From positions 91,076 to 155,075 of the forward strand of contig NZ_BFBP01000002.1 of assembly GCF_003112695.1 (NCBI RefSeq): a DNA stretch of 64,000 nucleotides, written 5' to 3'. Under the pieces are notes generated by a model. That model was not told where the DNA came from. It saw only the letters and a list, made by a program, of their open reading frames with translations, and did not search any database. Positions 1 through 12,295 of this stretch are shown here, one piece after another (the first letter of the stretch is position 1; every line of letters starts with the position of its first letter). Source of the stretch: Azospira sp. I13. GTDB taxonomy: Bacteria > Pseudomonadota > Gammaproteobacteria > Burkholderiales > Rhodocyclaceae. The translations under genes were made by a program, and so were the position numbers.

Positions 1-396
1 CATCATGCGCAGGTAGTCGGTGATGAAATCCAGGACATGGTGGTCGCTGACGATGTCGGGATACTTGGAGAAGATCGGGCTGCCATCGGGGTTTTCCACA
101 TCCGCTTCAATGGCCATCAGGCCTTCCTTGCGGACCTTGGCCAGGATCTCGAAGAGCATGGCCAGGAGATCGATGTAGAGCGTCTTGGTGTACTTGGAGC
201 CCTTGAGCAGGGAAGGCAGCGAACCGACGGTCTTTTTAATGACCTTCATGCTGTTGCCAGCCACGAAGGAACCCACCACCAGACCGATGATGGCGATGTA
301 CTCCGCCGGCACCCACAGCGCCGCCAGGCTGCCGTGAATGGCGTAGGTGCCAACCGAAGCCAGCAGGATGACTACATAACCAATGATGAGAAACAT
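1..396 (-). CDS. motA: Flagellar motor stator protein MotA, N-terminal part (cut by window edge)
   Basis: Reading the minus strand from the ATG at 396 gives 132 codons open to the window edge. The product begins MFLIIGYVVILLASVGTYAI and continues through a second hydrophobic stretch (EYIAIIGLVVGSFVAG) and a cytoplasmic segment (KTLYIDLLAMLFEILAKVRKEGLMAIE). This is the MotA pattern of two N-terminal membrane helices followed by the large cytoplasmic loop. MotA with MotB forms the proton-driven stator of the flagellar motor in the inner membrane. A G-rich Shine-Dalgarno (GGGGGAGC) sits directly before the ATG. The remaining half and any motB lie outside the window, to the left. The family call comes from recognised sequence rather than an alignment. 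Confidence 0.88.
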   Translation of the reverse strand, partial: MFLIIGYVVILLASVGTYAIHGSLAALWVPAEYIAIIGLVVGSFVAGNSMKVIKKTVGSLPSLLKGSKYTKTLYIDLLAMLFEILAKVRKEGLMAIEADVENPDGSPIFSKYPDIVSDHHVLDFITDYLRMM

Positions 397-677
397 GCTC
401 CCCCCCACTGCCTTTCTCGGCAGGGCCTGCTGTATTGAATCGTTACGTACGCGCCATTCTAGCAACAACCCCGGTCAGGCCAAAGGCGTCTTTATTGCCG
501 CAACCGCCGATTATTCCCAAGTATCATAGTATGGGTTGGAAACAGGCAAAATCTTCCGAAAGGAATAGTATCTTTGCTCCACCGCCGTGGGCGAGGACAA
601 AAGTCGCTAAAATCGGCGCCATTCCTGGAATGCAGCTTTCCTGAGCCACTTCCGCCAAACGACATCCGGATTCCAGC

Positions 678-1226
678 ATGAATTTCTGCAGCCAATGTGG
701 CGCCTCCGTGCGCCTGCGCGTTCCCCCGGGGGACAGCCTGCCGCGCCACGTCTGCGACAGCTGCGGCACCATTCATTACCTCAACCCCAAGCTGGTGGTG
801 GGGTGTATTGCCGAATGGGAAGGCCGGCTGCTGTTCTGCCGCCGGGCCATCGAGCCCCGCCACGGTTTCTGGACCCTGCCCGCCGGCTTCATGGAAAACG
901 AAGAAACCACCAGCCAGGCCGCCGCCCGAGAAACCCTGGAAGAAGCCTGTGCCAAGGTGGAGATCGGCCCCCTCTTCGCCCTCGTCAATGTGCCCCACAT
1001 CAACCAGGTCCACCTGTTCTACCGGGGCCATCTGGTGGATGGCCGGCATGAACCGGGAGAGGAAAGCCTGGAAACAGCACTCCTCACCGAAGCGGAAATC
1101 CCCTGGTCAGCCCTGGCCTTCCGCAGCGTCCGCTTCGCTCTGGAGCGTTATCTGGAAGACCGCCGCCAGGGCATTTTCCGACTGCATCAGCTGGATCTGC
1201 CTCCGCCGCCGGCCGACTATCTTTAA
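678..1226 (+). CDS. Nudix hydrolase with N-terminal zinc ribbon
   Basis: 182 aa. Residues 1-35 hold a CxxC...CxxC zinc ribbon (CSQC and CDSC). The Nudix fold follows, with the box GFMENEETTSQAAARETLEEA, which has the spaced G, RE and EE residues that bind Mg2+. Nudix enzymes hydrolyse a nucleoside diphosphate linked to another moiety. The zinc ribbon plus Nudix layout recalls NudC/YjhB-type proteins that act on NAD(H) or ADP-ribose-like compounds, but the substrate cannot be read here. The start is the first ATG and gives the whole ribbon. It is an isolated gene between motA (divergent) and the TonB-like gene (convergent). Confidence 0.85.
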   Translation: MNFCSQCGASVRLRVPPGDSLPRHVCDSCGTIHYLNPKLVVGCIAEWEGRLLFCRRAIEPRHGFWTLPAGFMENEETTSQAAARETLEEACAKVEIGPLFALVNVPHINQVHLFYRGHLVDGRHEPGEESLETALLTEAEIPWSALAFRSVRFALERYLEDRRQGIFRLHQLDLPPPPADYL

Positions 1227-1340
1227 GGAACAGCGGCACCGACCCGGGTGCCCGCTTGCAGCCACCACCCCACACGCTCCCCCTCCAGCCCCTGGCTCGC
1301 CACCTGCTACCGGGATGGCCTGGGATAGCGCCGGATGGCC

Positions 1341-2117
1341 TTATTCCTCGAGACTGAACTGGATGGGGAAGACCAGACGCCACTCCCGCCCCCGCAGGGC
1401 TTCCGGGACCGGCGTCACCGCCAGGGCCTGTCGCACCATTTCCAGCCCCTGGTCATCCAGCAGACCGTAGCCGCTGGAATGCTCCAGGCTGGCCAACGCT
1501 GGGCCGCTGCCCAGGCGCACCGCCACTTCCACCGTGCCCTCCCAGGCCCGCTCCCGGGCCAGGCGGGGATAGCGCTTGAAACGACGCGCCTCCAGCGCCA
1601 GGGCCAGACGGTATTGGCGCAGGGCATCGCCGCTGGCCCCCTCTCTTGCCGGTAGCGCCGCCGGCACGGCTGAGGCTTCTCCCCCCCCGCCTGCCGCCGT
1701 GGCCGCCGCCGGTGCGGTACCGGCGGAAGCGCCCCCATTGGCCATCACCACCCGCCCTCCAGTCATCCGGGGCGCCGGCATTGCTTCATGGGAAGCCCCG
1801 GACACCGCCAAGACAGGGGGCGAATCCCTTGTCACCACCGGACCTTGCTGCTCCGGCACAGCAGGGGAGGAAGGCTCCAGCCCCCGCTGCAGCACCGCCC
1901 CCGGCCCAGCGCGCAGCGCACGGCCGGGGGCTTCCCCCTTATTGATGCCGACACCCGGGGCCTGCAGTCTCGCCTGCAGGGACCGATTACCCCCAGGGAG
2001 CGATGAAAGAACCGCCAACTGCCGCACATCCCCCCACAGCAGCAGCACGCCGTGGCAAGCCAGAGAAGCCAGCAAGGCCCGACGCAGGGTTAAGGGGAAG
2101 GCAGGAGAAAGGTCCAT
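1341..2117 (-). CDS. TonB-family energy transducer
   Basis: 258 aa. It has a short cytoplasmic N-terminus, one membrane helix (about residues 14-28, LLASLACHGVLLLW), a long Pro/Ala/Gly-rich periplasmic linker (about 50-160), and a C-terminal TonB-like domain (ALALEARRFKRYPRLARERAWEGTVEVAVRL ... LVFPIQFSLEE, split here for reading). TonB proteins pass proton-motive energy from ExbB/ExbD to outer-membrane receptors. An exbB-exbD pair is encoded about 10 kb away (11863-12901), not adjacent. No TonB-dependent receptor is beside it, so the transported substrate is unknown. The C-terminal domain match is good; partnership with the local ExbBD is inference. Confidence 0.8.
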   Translation of the reverse strand: MDLSPAFPLTLRRALLASLACHGVLLLWGDVRQLAVLSSLPGGNRSLQARLQAPGVGINKGEAPGRALRAGPGAVLQRGLEPSSPAVPEQQGPVVTRDSPPVLAVSGASHEAMPAPRMTGGRVVMANGGASAGTAPAAATAAGGGGEASAVPAALPAREGASGDALRQYRLALALEARRFKRYPRLARERAWEGTVEVAVRLGSGPALASLEHSSGYGLLDDQGLEMVRQALAVTPVPEALRGREWRLVFPIQFSLEE

Positions 2118-2312
2118 GACTGTTGCGGTCGGCCGCCGGGGAGCCCAGGCGCCGTATTCCGGTCAAACGACAAAGGAAGGGGAAGAAAATTGGCAACGGG
2201 AAAAGGGCGAGGATACCCGAAAGCCACTCCCCCCCGAGGGACAAGGCCGCGCTTCGAAAGCCAGGCCGGCTTTGTTACCCTGCCTCAAACCGATGATTTT
2301 TATGGACTCCCC

Positions 2313-2951
2313 ATGAACGATCCGGTACCGGTACCGCTCCCCCTCGCCGCCTTGTCCGATGTGCCCTGCTTCCTGGCGGATCTGGCAGAGACCCCGCTGA
2401 TCCTGGTGCTCGACCAGTATGGCCTGCCGCAACGCTGGATTTCCTGGCAGCAGGCCTGCTTCTACTACGCCCGGGAAATGGTGGCCTGGGATGCGGGTGA
2501 CAATGCCTTCACCCTGCGCGGCGGCCTCTCCCGCCGCAGCGGCCAGCGCTCCCTCATCACCACCAACAGCATCATCGCCCTGCGCGGCCACAGCCCGGGC
2601 CACGGCTTCAACCCTCATGTGCCGCCCCTCTCCAACCGGGAACTGTTTCATCGGGATCGCCACCTCTGTGCCTACTGCGGCCGGGAATTCCCGGCCAGCC
2701 GCCTGACCCGGGACCACGTCCAGCCCGTCTCCAAGGGGGGCCTGGATGTCTGGACCAACGTCGTCACCGCCTGCCTGCCCTGCAACCAGAAGAAGGGTGC
2801 CCGCCTGCCGGAACGGGCCGGCATGGCGCTCCATTACCTGCCTTATGCCCCCAACCGGGCGGAGTTCCTCATTCTCTCCAACCGACGCATTCTGGCCGAT
2901 CAGATGAGATTTCTCGCCCGCCACCTGCCGGCCCGCAGCCGCCAAGCTTGA
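2313..2951 (+). CDS. HNH endonuclease family protein
   Basis: 212 aa from the ATG at 2313. The frame is open further upstream, but that part reads as low-complexity sequence unlike the rest. The HNH core is at about residues 115-165: CAYCGREF, then RDHVQPVSKGG, then WTNVVTACLPCNQKKG. The two CxxC pairs bind zinc, and the DH and N...N residues match the beta-beta-alpha-metal nuclease fold. Stand-alone chromosomal HNH proteins of this type are common in proteobacteria and their role is not settled. The gene lies 100 bp before the DUF599 gene on the same strand. No methylase, phage or intein context is visible. Confidence 0.82.
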   Translation: MNDPVPVPLPLAALSDVPCFLADLAETPLILVLDQYGLPQRWISWQQACFYYAREMVAWDAGDNAFTLRGGLSRRSGQRSLITTNSIIALRGHSPGHGFNPHVPPLSNRELFHRDRHLCAYCGREFPASRLTRDHVQPVSKGGLDVWTNVVTACLPCNQKKGARLPERAGMALHYLPYAPNRAEFLILSNRRILADQMRFLARHLPARSRQA

Positions 2952-3051
2952 GTTTCCGCCTCTTACGGCCCATTGCGACCCTTTGCCGCCTGGGGCCGGC
3001 CCAGGCTCTGTGGCAAAATCGCCCCATCGGTAACCTTCTGGCGGATTCCCC

Positions 3052-3747
3052 ATGCCCCACGGCCCCCTGGCCCATCTCACCCTGCTCGACTGGAGTGCCC
3101 TTTCCTGGTTCATCTTGTGCTGGGTCGGTTACGTCTTCTTCGCCGAGCGCGGCCCCCACGCCCAGGAAAACCTGGTCGGACAAGGCCATGCCTACCGCCT
3201 GCTGTGGGCTCGTCGACTGCTGGAGCGGGAGGTACGCATCACCGACGCCTCCCTCATCGGCAACCTGATGAACAGCGTCTCCTTCTACGCCAACACCACC
3301 ATCTACATCATCGCCGGCCTTTTCGCCGTGCTCGGCACCCTGGATAAGGTCGTCTCGGTGGCCGCTGACTTTCCCTTCGCCCGGGAAGTCTCCCGGGACC
3401 TGCTGGAACTCAAGCTGTTGCTGCTTTTCGGCGTTTTCGTCGTCGCCTATTTCAAATTCACCTGGTCCCTGCGCCAATTCAACCTGCTCTCCATCATGGT
3501 GGGCGCCGCACCCACCGGCCGTTGCGACAGCGATAGCGAGATCGAGGCCTACGCCCGCCGCATGGCGGCGGTGAACAGTTTTGCCGGGGACGATTTCAAC
3601 CGGGGCATCCGGGCCTATTACTTCGGCCTGGCCGCCCTCACCTGGCTGGTCAGCCCTGGGCTCTTCCTGATGGTGACCACAGTGGTGGTGGCCGTGCTCT
3701 ATCGACGGGACTACAGCTCGGAAACCCTGCTGGCCATGCGCCACTAG
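3052..3747 (+). CDS. DUF599 integral membrane protein
   Basis: 231 aa with four to five hydrophobic segments: about 12-30 (LDWSALSWFILCWVGYVFF), 78-98 (FYANTTIYIIAGLFAVLG), 120-140 (LELKLLLLFGVFVVAYF) and 190-225. Between helices lies the conserved region TWSLRQFNLLSIMVGAAP, typical of DUF599. Its function is unknown. It precedes the ferric-reductase-like gene by 43 bp on the same strand, so co-transcription is likely. Nothing in the protein suggests cofactor binding. Confidence 0.82.
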   Translation: MPHGPLAHLTLLDWSALSWFILCWVGYVFFAERGPHAQENLVGQGHAYRLLWARRLLEREVRITDASLIGNLMNSVSFYANTTIYIIAGLFAVLGTLDKVVSVAADFPFAREVSRDLLELKLLLLFGVFVVAYFKFTWSLRQFNLLSIMVGAAPTGRCDSDSEIEAYARRMAAVNSFAGDDFNRGIRAYYFGLAALTWLVSPGLFLMVTTVVVAVLYRRDYSSETLLAMRH

Positions 3748-3790
3748 CCGACACCGGCGGCATCCGCACCGCCGGCCGGGGAGGACAACC

Positions 3791-5119
3791 ATGAAAAACA
3801 TTCGCCTGGCCTACGTCGGCCTCTTTGCCGCCCTGACTGCCCTGTGGTGGCTGACCGATCCCCTGGCCCTGAATGGCCGGGGCTTCTTTCCCCTGCGCGG
3901 CAGCATGGTGCAGTTCAGCGGCATTCTCGCCATGGGCGCCATGAGCATCGGCATGATCCTGGCGCTGCGCCCGGTGTTTCTCGAGCCCTGGCTGGGCGGT
4001 ATGGACAAAGCCTACCGCCTGCACAAGTGGCTGGGCATCAGCGCCCTGGTGCTGGCCACTATCCACTGGCTATGGGCCAAGGGGCCAAAATGGGCGGTGG
4101 GCTGGGGCTGGCTGGAACGCCCGCCCCGGGGGCCGAGGCTCGAGGAAAGTATCGAGCTCTTCCGTTTTTTCCAGTCCCAGCGCGGTCTGGCCGAAGACAT
4201 CGGCGAATGGGCCTTTTACGGCGCCGTAGTGCTCATCCTGCTGGCCCTGGCCAAGCGCTTTCCCTATCGTCACTTCCACCTGGCCCATCGCCTGCTGGCG
4301 CCAATTTATCTGCTGCTGGCCTTCCATTCGGTGGTACTGCTACGCTTCCGCGACTGGAACGAGGCCCTCGGCCTGGCCCTGGCGCTGCTGGTGGCCGGCG
4401 GCTGCATCAGCGCCGGTGTTTCCCTGGCCGGCCGGGTCGGCATTCGGCGGCAGGTGGTGGGGGAAATCGAGGATCTGGCGCTACACCAGGACAACCGGGT
4501 GCTGAAGGTGGGCCTGCGCCTGCGGGACCGCTGGCCCGGCCACGGTGCCGGCCAGTTCGCCTTTGTCACCTTCGACCCGCAGGAGGGCGCCCACCCCTTC
4601 ACCATTTCCTCCGCCTGGCGGGGCGACGGACGCCTGCTGTTCCTCATCAAGGGCCTCGGCGATTACACCTCCCGCCTGCCAGCGCTGCTGCACAAGGGTG
4701 ACCTGGTGACCATCGAAGGCCCCTACGGCCGCTTCGATTTCGACAGCGGCAAGCCGCGCCAGACCTGGGTTGCCGGCGGTATCGGCATCACCCCCTTCAT
4801 GGCCCGGATGCAGGCCCTGGCCTTGGCGCCGGACGGCAAGGAGGTGGATCTTTTCTACAGCACCAGCGCGCCGGACGCGGATTTCATCGCCCGGGTCGGC
4901 AGCCTGGCGGTAGCCGCCGGGGTGCGCCTGCACGTCGTCGTGGCCAGCCGGGATGGCCGGCTCGATGCAGCCACCCTGTGCGAACGGGTGCCGGATTGGC
5001 AGCAAGGGGATTTCTGGTTCTGCGGCCCCAGCGCCTTCGGCCAAACCCTGCGCGACGATCTAGTGGCCCGGGGGCTGTCGCCCCAGGATTTCCACCAGGA
5101 ACTGTTCGACATGCGCTAG
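3791..5119 (+). CDS. Ferric-reductase-like flavocytochrome (FNR-type oxidoreductase)
   Basis: 442 aa. The N-terminal half has about six hydrophobic segments with conserved histidines (LHKWLGI, ATIHWLW, HLAHRLLAPIYLLLAFHS) that would bind two b-type hemes. The C-terminal half is an FAD/NAD(P)H-binding reductase: HPFTISSAW binds FAD, VAGGIGITPFMARM binds the dinucleotide, and the tail FCGPSAFGQTL is typical of the ferredoxin-NADP reductase fold. It should move electrons from cytosolic NAD(P)H across the inner membrane to an unknown acceptor, possibly Fe(III) or oxygen. It lies downstream of the DUF599 gene. Confidence 0.85.
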   Translation: MKNIRLAYVGLFAALTALWWLTDPLALNGRGFFPLRGSMVQFSGILAMGAMSIGMILALRPVFLEPWLGGMDKAYRLHKWLGISALVLATIHWLWAKGPKWAVGWGWLERPPRGPRLEESIELFRFFQSQRGLAEDIGEWAFYGAVVLILLALAKRFPYRHFHLAHRLLAPIYLLLAFHSVVLLRFRDWNEALGLALALLVAGGCISAGVSLAGRVGIRRQVVGEIEDLALHQDNRVLKVGLRLRDRWPGHGAGQFAFVTFDPQEGAHPFTISSAWRGDGRLLFLIKGLGDYTSRLPALLHKGDLVTIEGPYGRFDFDSGKPRQTWVAGGIGITPFMARMQALALAPDGKEVDLFYSTSAPDADFIARVGSLAVAAGVRLHVVVASRDGRLDAATLCERVPDWQQGDFWFCGPSAFGQTLRDDLVARGLSPQDFHQELFDMR

Positions 5120-5222
5120 GCCCAGGGGGAGGCGGCCGACGCAAGCTGCTGCCGACCCTGGCGTAGCGCAAGGGCAGCCAGGCTCACCAACCCCTGGCCG
5201 CTCAAACACGCCACCCCGGAGC

Positions 5223-5319
5223 GGCAAGCAGGACGCCATTCTTTGGCATCACCCCCTGGCAATACAGCAGGCAAGCGCCTCTCCAGAGCGGCTACCGCAA
5301 GACCCCCGTCCCTATTGCC
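5223..5319. repeat. Copy A of a dispersed intergenic repeat with inverted ends
   Basis: The 397-bp gene-free stretch 5120-5516 holds this element and a terminator; nothing else was seen in it. The element starts with GGCAAGCAGGACG (5223-5235) and ends with CGTCCCTATTGCC (5307-5319), whose reverse complement is GGCAATAGGGACG. The ends are therefore imperfect inverted repeats (10 of 13 positions). The same two end motifs, in opposite overall orientation, bracket 18137-18222. It has no coding capacity and looks like a small non-autonomous or palindromic intergenic repeat. Confidence 0.5.
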
Positions 5320-5467
5320 TTCCAGGCCATTCCAGGTTAGCACCTGAGCCGGTAACCCGCCCGCTCAGTCCGCTCCCCATTGCGCTCATTTCTCCCATTC
5401 ATTCCCAGCACTGCCCCGGTACAACCAACCGACGATGCGCCGATCAAGGTGCACCACAAAAATCCCC

Positions 5468-5496
5468 AAAAAAAAAGAGGCGGCCGTAGCCGCCTC
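5468..5496 (-). terminator. Rho-independent terminator after hppA
   Basis: On the minus strand GAGGCGGC (5488-5495) pairs with GCCGCCTC (5477-5484) across a 3-nt loop, followed by a run of nine T. It lies just past the hppA stop and ends that transcript. Confidence 0.88.
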
Positions 5497-5516
5497 CTTC
5501 GCCAGAACGAAAAGCC

Positions 5517-7586
<2,070 letters not shown>

Positions 7587-7705
7587 GAACTCCCTCCCGT
7601 AATAGTGGTAAAGCTCAGGCCGTTTGGGCGATTAGCTGTCCTTACGGTCCGGTTTGCTGCATGAAACAAACCTGTCCTGCCGTGCGGGTCGCAGTGTTGG
7701 GTCAC

Positions 7706-8974
7706 TTACACCTTGAAATCCCCCAACTGCCGGGGCACGGCCACGTTCTTCAGCTGCACGTAATCGGGCAAGCCGTTCTTATAGGGAGGATAGTCCTCTC
7801 CTTCGATCAACGGCGCCAGATAGGCACGGCATTTTTCCGTGATGTGGAAACCGTCGGGGCTGATGAAGTCCGCCGGCATCTTGCGTTCCACGTTGGCCAC
7901 ATCCTTCAGCTCGGCCACGCCCACTTCCCAGCGATAGGGCGCATCGGCCAGACGCTGCACGGTAGGCATGACGGCGTTGCGGCCGGAGACCGCCAGTTCC
8001 ACCGCCGCCTTGCCCAGGGCATAGGCCTGCTCCGCATCGGTGCGGGAGGCGATGTGGCGGGCGGCCCGCTGCAGGTAATCCGCCAGGGCCCAATGGTACT
8101 TGTGGCCCAGCTTGTCCTTGATCAGCTCGGCGATCCACTGTCCGGCCCCCCCTAGCTGGGAATGGCCGAAGGCATCCTTGCCGCCCTGCTCGGAGACGAA
8201 CTTGCCGTCGGCCGTTTTCAGGCCTTCGGAAACGGCGATGGTGCAATAGTCGTAGCGATCCACGCACTGCTGCACCCGGGCCAGGAAGGCAGCCTCGTCA
8301 AAGGGCACTTCGGGAAAGAGCAGGATGTGGGGCGGCTGGCCGGAATCGACCCCGCTGCCGGAAGCCAGGCCGCAGGCGGCGGTGATCCAGCCGGCATGGC
8401 GGCCCATGACTTCTAGGACGAAAATCTTGGTGGAAGTGCGGGCCATGGAGGCCACGTCCAGCCCCGCTTCGCGGATGGAGGTGGCGACATACTTGGCCAC
8501 CGAGCCGAAGCCCGGGCAGCAGTCGGTGAGGGGCAGATCGTTGTCCACCGTCTTGGGCACGCCGACGCAGATCAGCGGGTGGCCCATCTTCTCGGACAGC
8601 TGGGAAACCTTCCAGGCGGTATCCATGGAATCGTTGCCGCCGTTGTAGAAGAAGTAGCCGATGTCATGGGCACGGCAGACTTCGATCAGGCGCTCGTACT
8701 GGGCCCGATGCTCTTCGATGGACTTGAGCTTGTAGCGGCAGGAGCCGAAGGCGGCTCCCGGGGTCGTGCGCAGCCGGGCGATGTCCTCGACGGACTCCAG
8801 GCTGGTGTCGATCAGGTCTTCGGTGAGGGCGCCGACGATGCCGTTGCGCCCGGCGAAGACCTTGCCGATCTTGTCCGAATGGGCCCGCGCCGTCTCGATG
8901 ACGGCGCAGGCGGAGGCGTTGATCACAGCGGTGGGGCCGCCGGACTGGGCGTAGAAGGCGTTTTTCACCGCCAT
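7706..8974 (-). CDS. pfp: Pyrophosphate-dependent 6-phosphofructokinase
   Basis: 422 aa. It interconverts fructose 6-phosphate and fructose 1,6-bisphosphate with PPi/Pi. Diagnostic residues are in YNGGNDSMDTAWK (about residues 104-116), where ATP enzymes carry GGDGS, and in GVPKTVDNDLPLTD, with the Lys typical of PPi-dependent enzymes. MGRHAGWIT is the sugar-phosphate site. It lies 16 bp downstream of adk and upstream of hppA, which uses the same phosphate currency. The reversible enzyme would serve both glycolysis and gluconeogenesis. Confidence 0.93.
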   Translation of the reverse strand: MAVKNAFYAQSGGPTAVINASACAVIETARAHSDKIGKVFAGRNGIVGALTEDLIDTSLESVEDIARLRTTPGAAFGSCRYKLKSIEEHRAQYERLIEVCRAHDIGYFFYNGGNDSMDTAWKVSQLSEKMGHPLICVGVPKTVDNDLPLTDCCPGFGSVAKYVATSIREAGLDVASMARTSTKIFVLEVMGRHAGWITAACGLASGSGVDSGQPPHILLFPEVPFDEAAFLARVQQCVDRYDYCTIAVSEGLKTADGKFVSEQGGKDAFGHSQLGGAGQWIAELIKDKLGHKYHWALADYLQRAARHIASRTDAEQAYALGKAAVELAVSGRNAVMPTVQRLADAPYRWEVGVAELKDVANVERKMPADFISPDGFHITEKCRAYLAPLIEGEDYPPYKNGLPDYVQLKNVAVPRQLGDFKV

Positions 8975-8990
8975 GGCGATCCGCCTCCTC

Positions 8991-9680
<690 letters not shown>

Positions 9681-9839
9681 TCAGAAGTGCGTTGATTGGA
9701 ATTATGTTTTTTGTACGGTCTGGCGCTGTTCTGGCCACAGTGCGGAAGCACTGCGTCAACCGGAGTTCTGAAACCCTGCGAACTCCGCTTTCCAAGCCTG
9801 TTTCTAGGGAATTTCCGGCCTGTTTTTTAGGAGCGAAAA

Positions 9840-10619
9840 TTACTCGGAAATTCCCTCACGGTCAAACCATTTGCGCATCCGGGCGGCATCTTCCGGCGTG
9901 TCCACGCCGGGGGCGGGGAGGCTGTCGGAAATGGCCACGGTGATACGGTAGCCATGCCACAGGGCCCGCAACTGCTCGAGGCACTCGAACTGCTCCAGGG
10001 GCGACGGGGCAAGGCCGGAATAGGCCTTGAGAAAGGCGGCGCGATAGGCGTAGAGGCCCACGTGTCGATAGGAGGGCAGTTCCGGCGGCAAGGTTTCGCC
10101 GCCCCCTTCCCGGGCAAAGTGGTCCCGGGCGTAGGGAATGGGGGCCCGGGAGAAATACAGGGCGTCCCCGTCGGCCTTGCAGACCAGCTTGACGATGTTG
10201 GGATTGAAAAAGTCCGCCGCTTCGGTCAGGCCATGGGCCACGGTGGCGATGTCGGCACCGCTCGTAGCCAGGCGGGAAGCCGTGGCGGCGATCAGCTCCG
10301 GCTCAATCAAGGGCTCGTCGCCCTGCACATTCACCACCAGGGTATCGTCACCCCAGCCCCGCAGGGCCACCACTTCGGCCAGACGGTCAGTGCCGGTGGG
10401 ATGGTCGGCCCGGGTCATCAGCACCTGAAGGCCATGAGCCTTGGCGGCCGCCTCCACCTCCGGGTGATCCGTAGCCACCCAGATTTCCTCGGCGCCGGAG
10501 AGGGCCGCCCGCTCGGCCACCCGCACCACCATGGGCTTGCCACCCAGATCCAGCAGGGGTTTGGCCGGCAGGCGGGAAGAGGCGTAACGGGCGGGAATGA
10601 CGACCTTGAAGCGCAGCAT
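9840..10619 (-). CDS. kdsB: 3-deoxy-manno-octulosonate cytidylyltransferase
   Basis: 259 aa. It activates Kdo to CMP-Kdo for lipid A-core synthesis in the cytosol. The N-terminus [20 protein letters not shown] is the CTP-binding signature, and [11 protein letters not shown] (about 95-105) is the metal/substrate motif of the family. It lies 20 bp downstream of the Trm112-like gene and is grouped with lpxK, so the run covers outer-membrane lipid synthesis. Confidence 0.95.
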   Translation of the reverse strand: MLRFKVVIPARYASSRLPAKPLLDLGGKPMVVRVAERAALSGAEEIWVATDHPEVEAAAKAHGLQVLMTRADHPTGTDRLAEVVALRGWGDDTLVVNVQGDEPLIEPELIAATASRLATSGADIATVAHGLTEAADFFNPNIVKLVCKADGDALYFSRAPIPYARDHFAREGGGETLPPELPSYRHVGLYAYRAAFLKAYSGLAPSPLEQFECLEQLRALWHGYRITVAISDSLPAPGVDTPEDAARMRKWFDREGISE

Positions 10620-10639
10620 GATGCGGCTCCGTCCGTCGC

Positions 10640-10816
10640 TCAGGCTTCGTCGGCGCCCAGGGCGCGGGCCTCTTCCTCGAGCATGATGGGAATGTCGTCG
10701 CGGATGGGGAAGGCCAGTTTGCAGGGCTTGCAGACCAGTTCCTTCTGCTCCTTGCGGTACTCCAGATTACCCTTGCAAACCGGGCAGACCAGGATGTCCA
10801 GCAGCCGTGCGTCCAT
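10640..10816 (-). CDS. Trm112/YcaR-family small zinc-ribbon protein
   Basis: 58 aa from the ATG at 10816 ([20 protein letters not shown]). It has a CPVC pair and a later CKPC pair, then the family tail [16 protein letters not shown]. In bacteria these small proteins lie between lpxK and kdsB, as here, but their role is unclear. In eukaryotes and archaea Trm112 activates methyltransferases. The gene starts inside the 3' end of lpxK (50-bp overlap). Confidence 0.9.
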   Translation of the reverse strand: MDARLLDILVCPVCKGNLEYRKEQKELVCKPCKLAFPIRDDIPIMLEEEARALGADEA

Positions 10817-11858
10817 TGATTTTCTCCAGAACAAAAGCGGATAGGTCGGGGCTGACCTGGGCGGCCACCGGCAGCACCCAGGCTTCACCCCCGTAGATGG
10901 CGGCGCATTTTACCCCATCCTTGGCGGTGGTAAGGAGCACGCCGTCCCGGGCAAATTCCAGGTCGGCTGCGGTGTAGGCGTGATGATCGGGGAAAGCCCG
11001 TGCCTCCACCTGCAAGCCCAGGTCGGCCAGGGTGCGGAAAAAGCGCTGGGGATGGCCGATGCCGGCCACGGCGTAGAGCTTGCGGCCCTTCAGGGCCTCG
11101 ACGGAACAGCCTTCCTCCGGCCGTTGCAGCTTGAGGAAGCGGGTCGGCACCAGGGTCATGCGGAACAGCGGCGGGGTTGTCTCGCCGGCCTTGAAGAGCA
11201 GTTCCGGAGCCATGCCGTTGCCCACCACCGCGTCCACCTCCGCCAGACGTGCCCGCGGCTCCCGCAGGGGGCCCACCGGCAGCAGGCGGCCGTTGCCCAG
11301 GCCGCGCACGTCACAGACGGCGATTTCCACGTCCCGGGCCAGGGGGTAATGCTGCAGCCCGTCGTCGCAGAGGATCACGTCGCATTCGGGGTGGGCCGCC
11401 AGCAACGCCCGGGCGGCAGCGGGGCGATCCCGGCCGATCCACACCGGGCAGTTGCTCTCCCGCGCCAGCAGCAAGGGTTCATCCCCCACCCGGGCCGGGT
11501 CATCATGGGGCGCCACAGCGCGCACGCCCGCCTCCCGGCTGCCGTAGCCGCGGCTGACGATCCCCGGGGAACGGCCGGCAGCCCGCAACTGGCGGGCGAG
11601 GAAAAGGGTCAGGGGGGTCTTGCCGGCACCGCCGACAACGATATTGCCGACCACCACCACCGGCACCGGCAGGCGCTCGGCCCGGCGCAATCCGCGCCGA
11701 TAAGCCTGGCGGCGCAGGGCCACCAGGCCACGGAACAGCCAGGAAACGGGGGTCAGGAGATTGAACAGCAGGGTATCCGCCCAGGCCGGGGCACCCTCGC
11801 CCCGCCGGGGCAGGGCGCTGCGGAACCAGAATTTCTGCAGCCGCTGGCCTGGGCCCAT
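10767..11858 (-). CDS. lpxK: Tetraacyldisaccharide 4'-kinase
   Basis: 363 aa from the first ATG at 11858 ([12 protein letters not shown]). It phosphorylates the 4' position of the lipid A disaccharide at the inner membrane. Features are an N-terminal membrane-associated segment ([17 protein letters not shown]), the P-loop [20 protein letters not shown] (about residues 58-77), [17 protein letters not shown], and the C-terminal region [20 protein letters not shown] at 11888 would extend into exbD and is less likely. The gene starts 5 bp after the exbD stop, and its end overlaps the Trm112-like gene. Confidence 0.93.
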   Translation of the reverse strand: MGPGQRLQKFWFRSALPRRGEGAPAWADTLLFNLLTPVSWLFRGLVALRRQAYRRGLRRAERLPVPVVVVGNIVVGGAGKTPLTLFLARQLRAAGRSPGIVSRGYGSREAGVRAVAPHDDPARVGDEPLLLARESNCPVWIGRDRPAAARALLAAHPECDVILCDDGLQHYPLARDVEIAVCDVRGLGNGRLLPVGPLREPRARLAEVDAVVGNGMAPELLFKAGETTPPLFRMTLVPTRFLKLQRPEEGCSVEALKGRKLYAVAGIGHPQRFFRTLADLGLQVEARAFPDHHAYTAADLEFARDGVLLTTAKDGVKCAAIYGGEAWVLPVAAQVSPDLSAFVLEKINGRTAAGHPGLPGLQG

Positions 11859-11862
11859 GCCT

Positions 11863-12282
11863 TTATTTCTGCGGCGCCTGGGTGGCAAAGGAAATGCGGG
11901 GATAACCGGCGCTCTGGGCCCCCTGCATCACATCCACCACGCTCTGGTGGGTGGCCTTGGCATCGGCGTTGATGACGATGACCGGGTCCTTCTGGTTGCC
12001 GGCGGCGCGGCGCAGGGCCTCGGCGATGGCAGCCACCTCGGCGTTGGCCAGGGGGGACTTGTTCACCAGTACCTGGCCGGTGGCGGTGACGGCCACGTTC
12101 ACCTCCTGGGGCTGCTCCGGCGTCTGGCTGGCATCGGCGGTGGGCAGGTTGATCTCCAGGCCGGAGAACTTGGCATAGGTGGTGGTGAGCATCAGGAAGA
12201 TGATGATCACCAGAAGCACGTCGATGAGCGGGATCAGGTTGATCTCCGGCTCCTCCCGGTTGCGGCCGCGGCGAAAATGCAT
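11863..12282 (-). CDS. exbD: ExbD/TolR-family proton-channel subunit
   Basis: 139 aa. It has one N-terminal membrane helix (INLIPLIDVLLVIIIFLMLTT) with the essential Asp in PLIDV, then a periplasmic domain (VNVAVTATGQVLVNKSPL). With ExbB it forms the proton channel that energises TonB. It lies 13 bp downstream of exbB. ExbD and TolR are hard to tell apart from sequence alone. No tolA, tolB or pal follows, and the exbB-exbD-lpxK-kdsB order known from other proteobacteria favours ExbD. Confidence 0.88.
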   Translation of the reverse strand: MHFRRGRNREEPEINLIPLIDVLLVIIIFLMLTTTYAKFSGLEINLPTADASQTPEQPQEVNVAVTATGQVLVNKSPLANAEVAAIAEALRRAAGNQKDPVIVINADAKATHQSVVDVMQGAQSAGYPRISFATQAPQK

Positions 12283-12295
12283 GTCGGCGCTCCGC

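Noticed and set aside
37..438. Plus-strand open frame at the left edge
   Set aside because: It lies opposite motA, whose product is clearly recognisable on the minus strand.
397..677. Sigma-28 flagellar promoter before motA
   Set aside because: TAAAG and GCCGAT-like pieces occur, but not with the required spacing on the motA strand.
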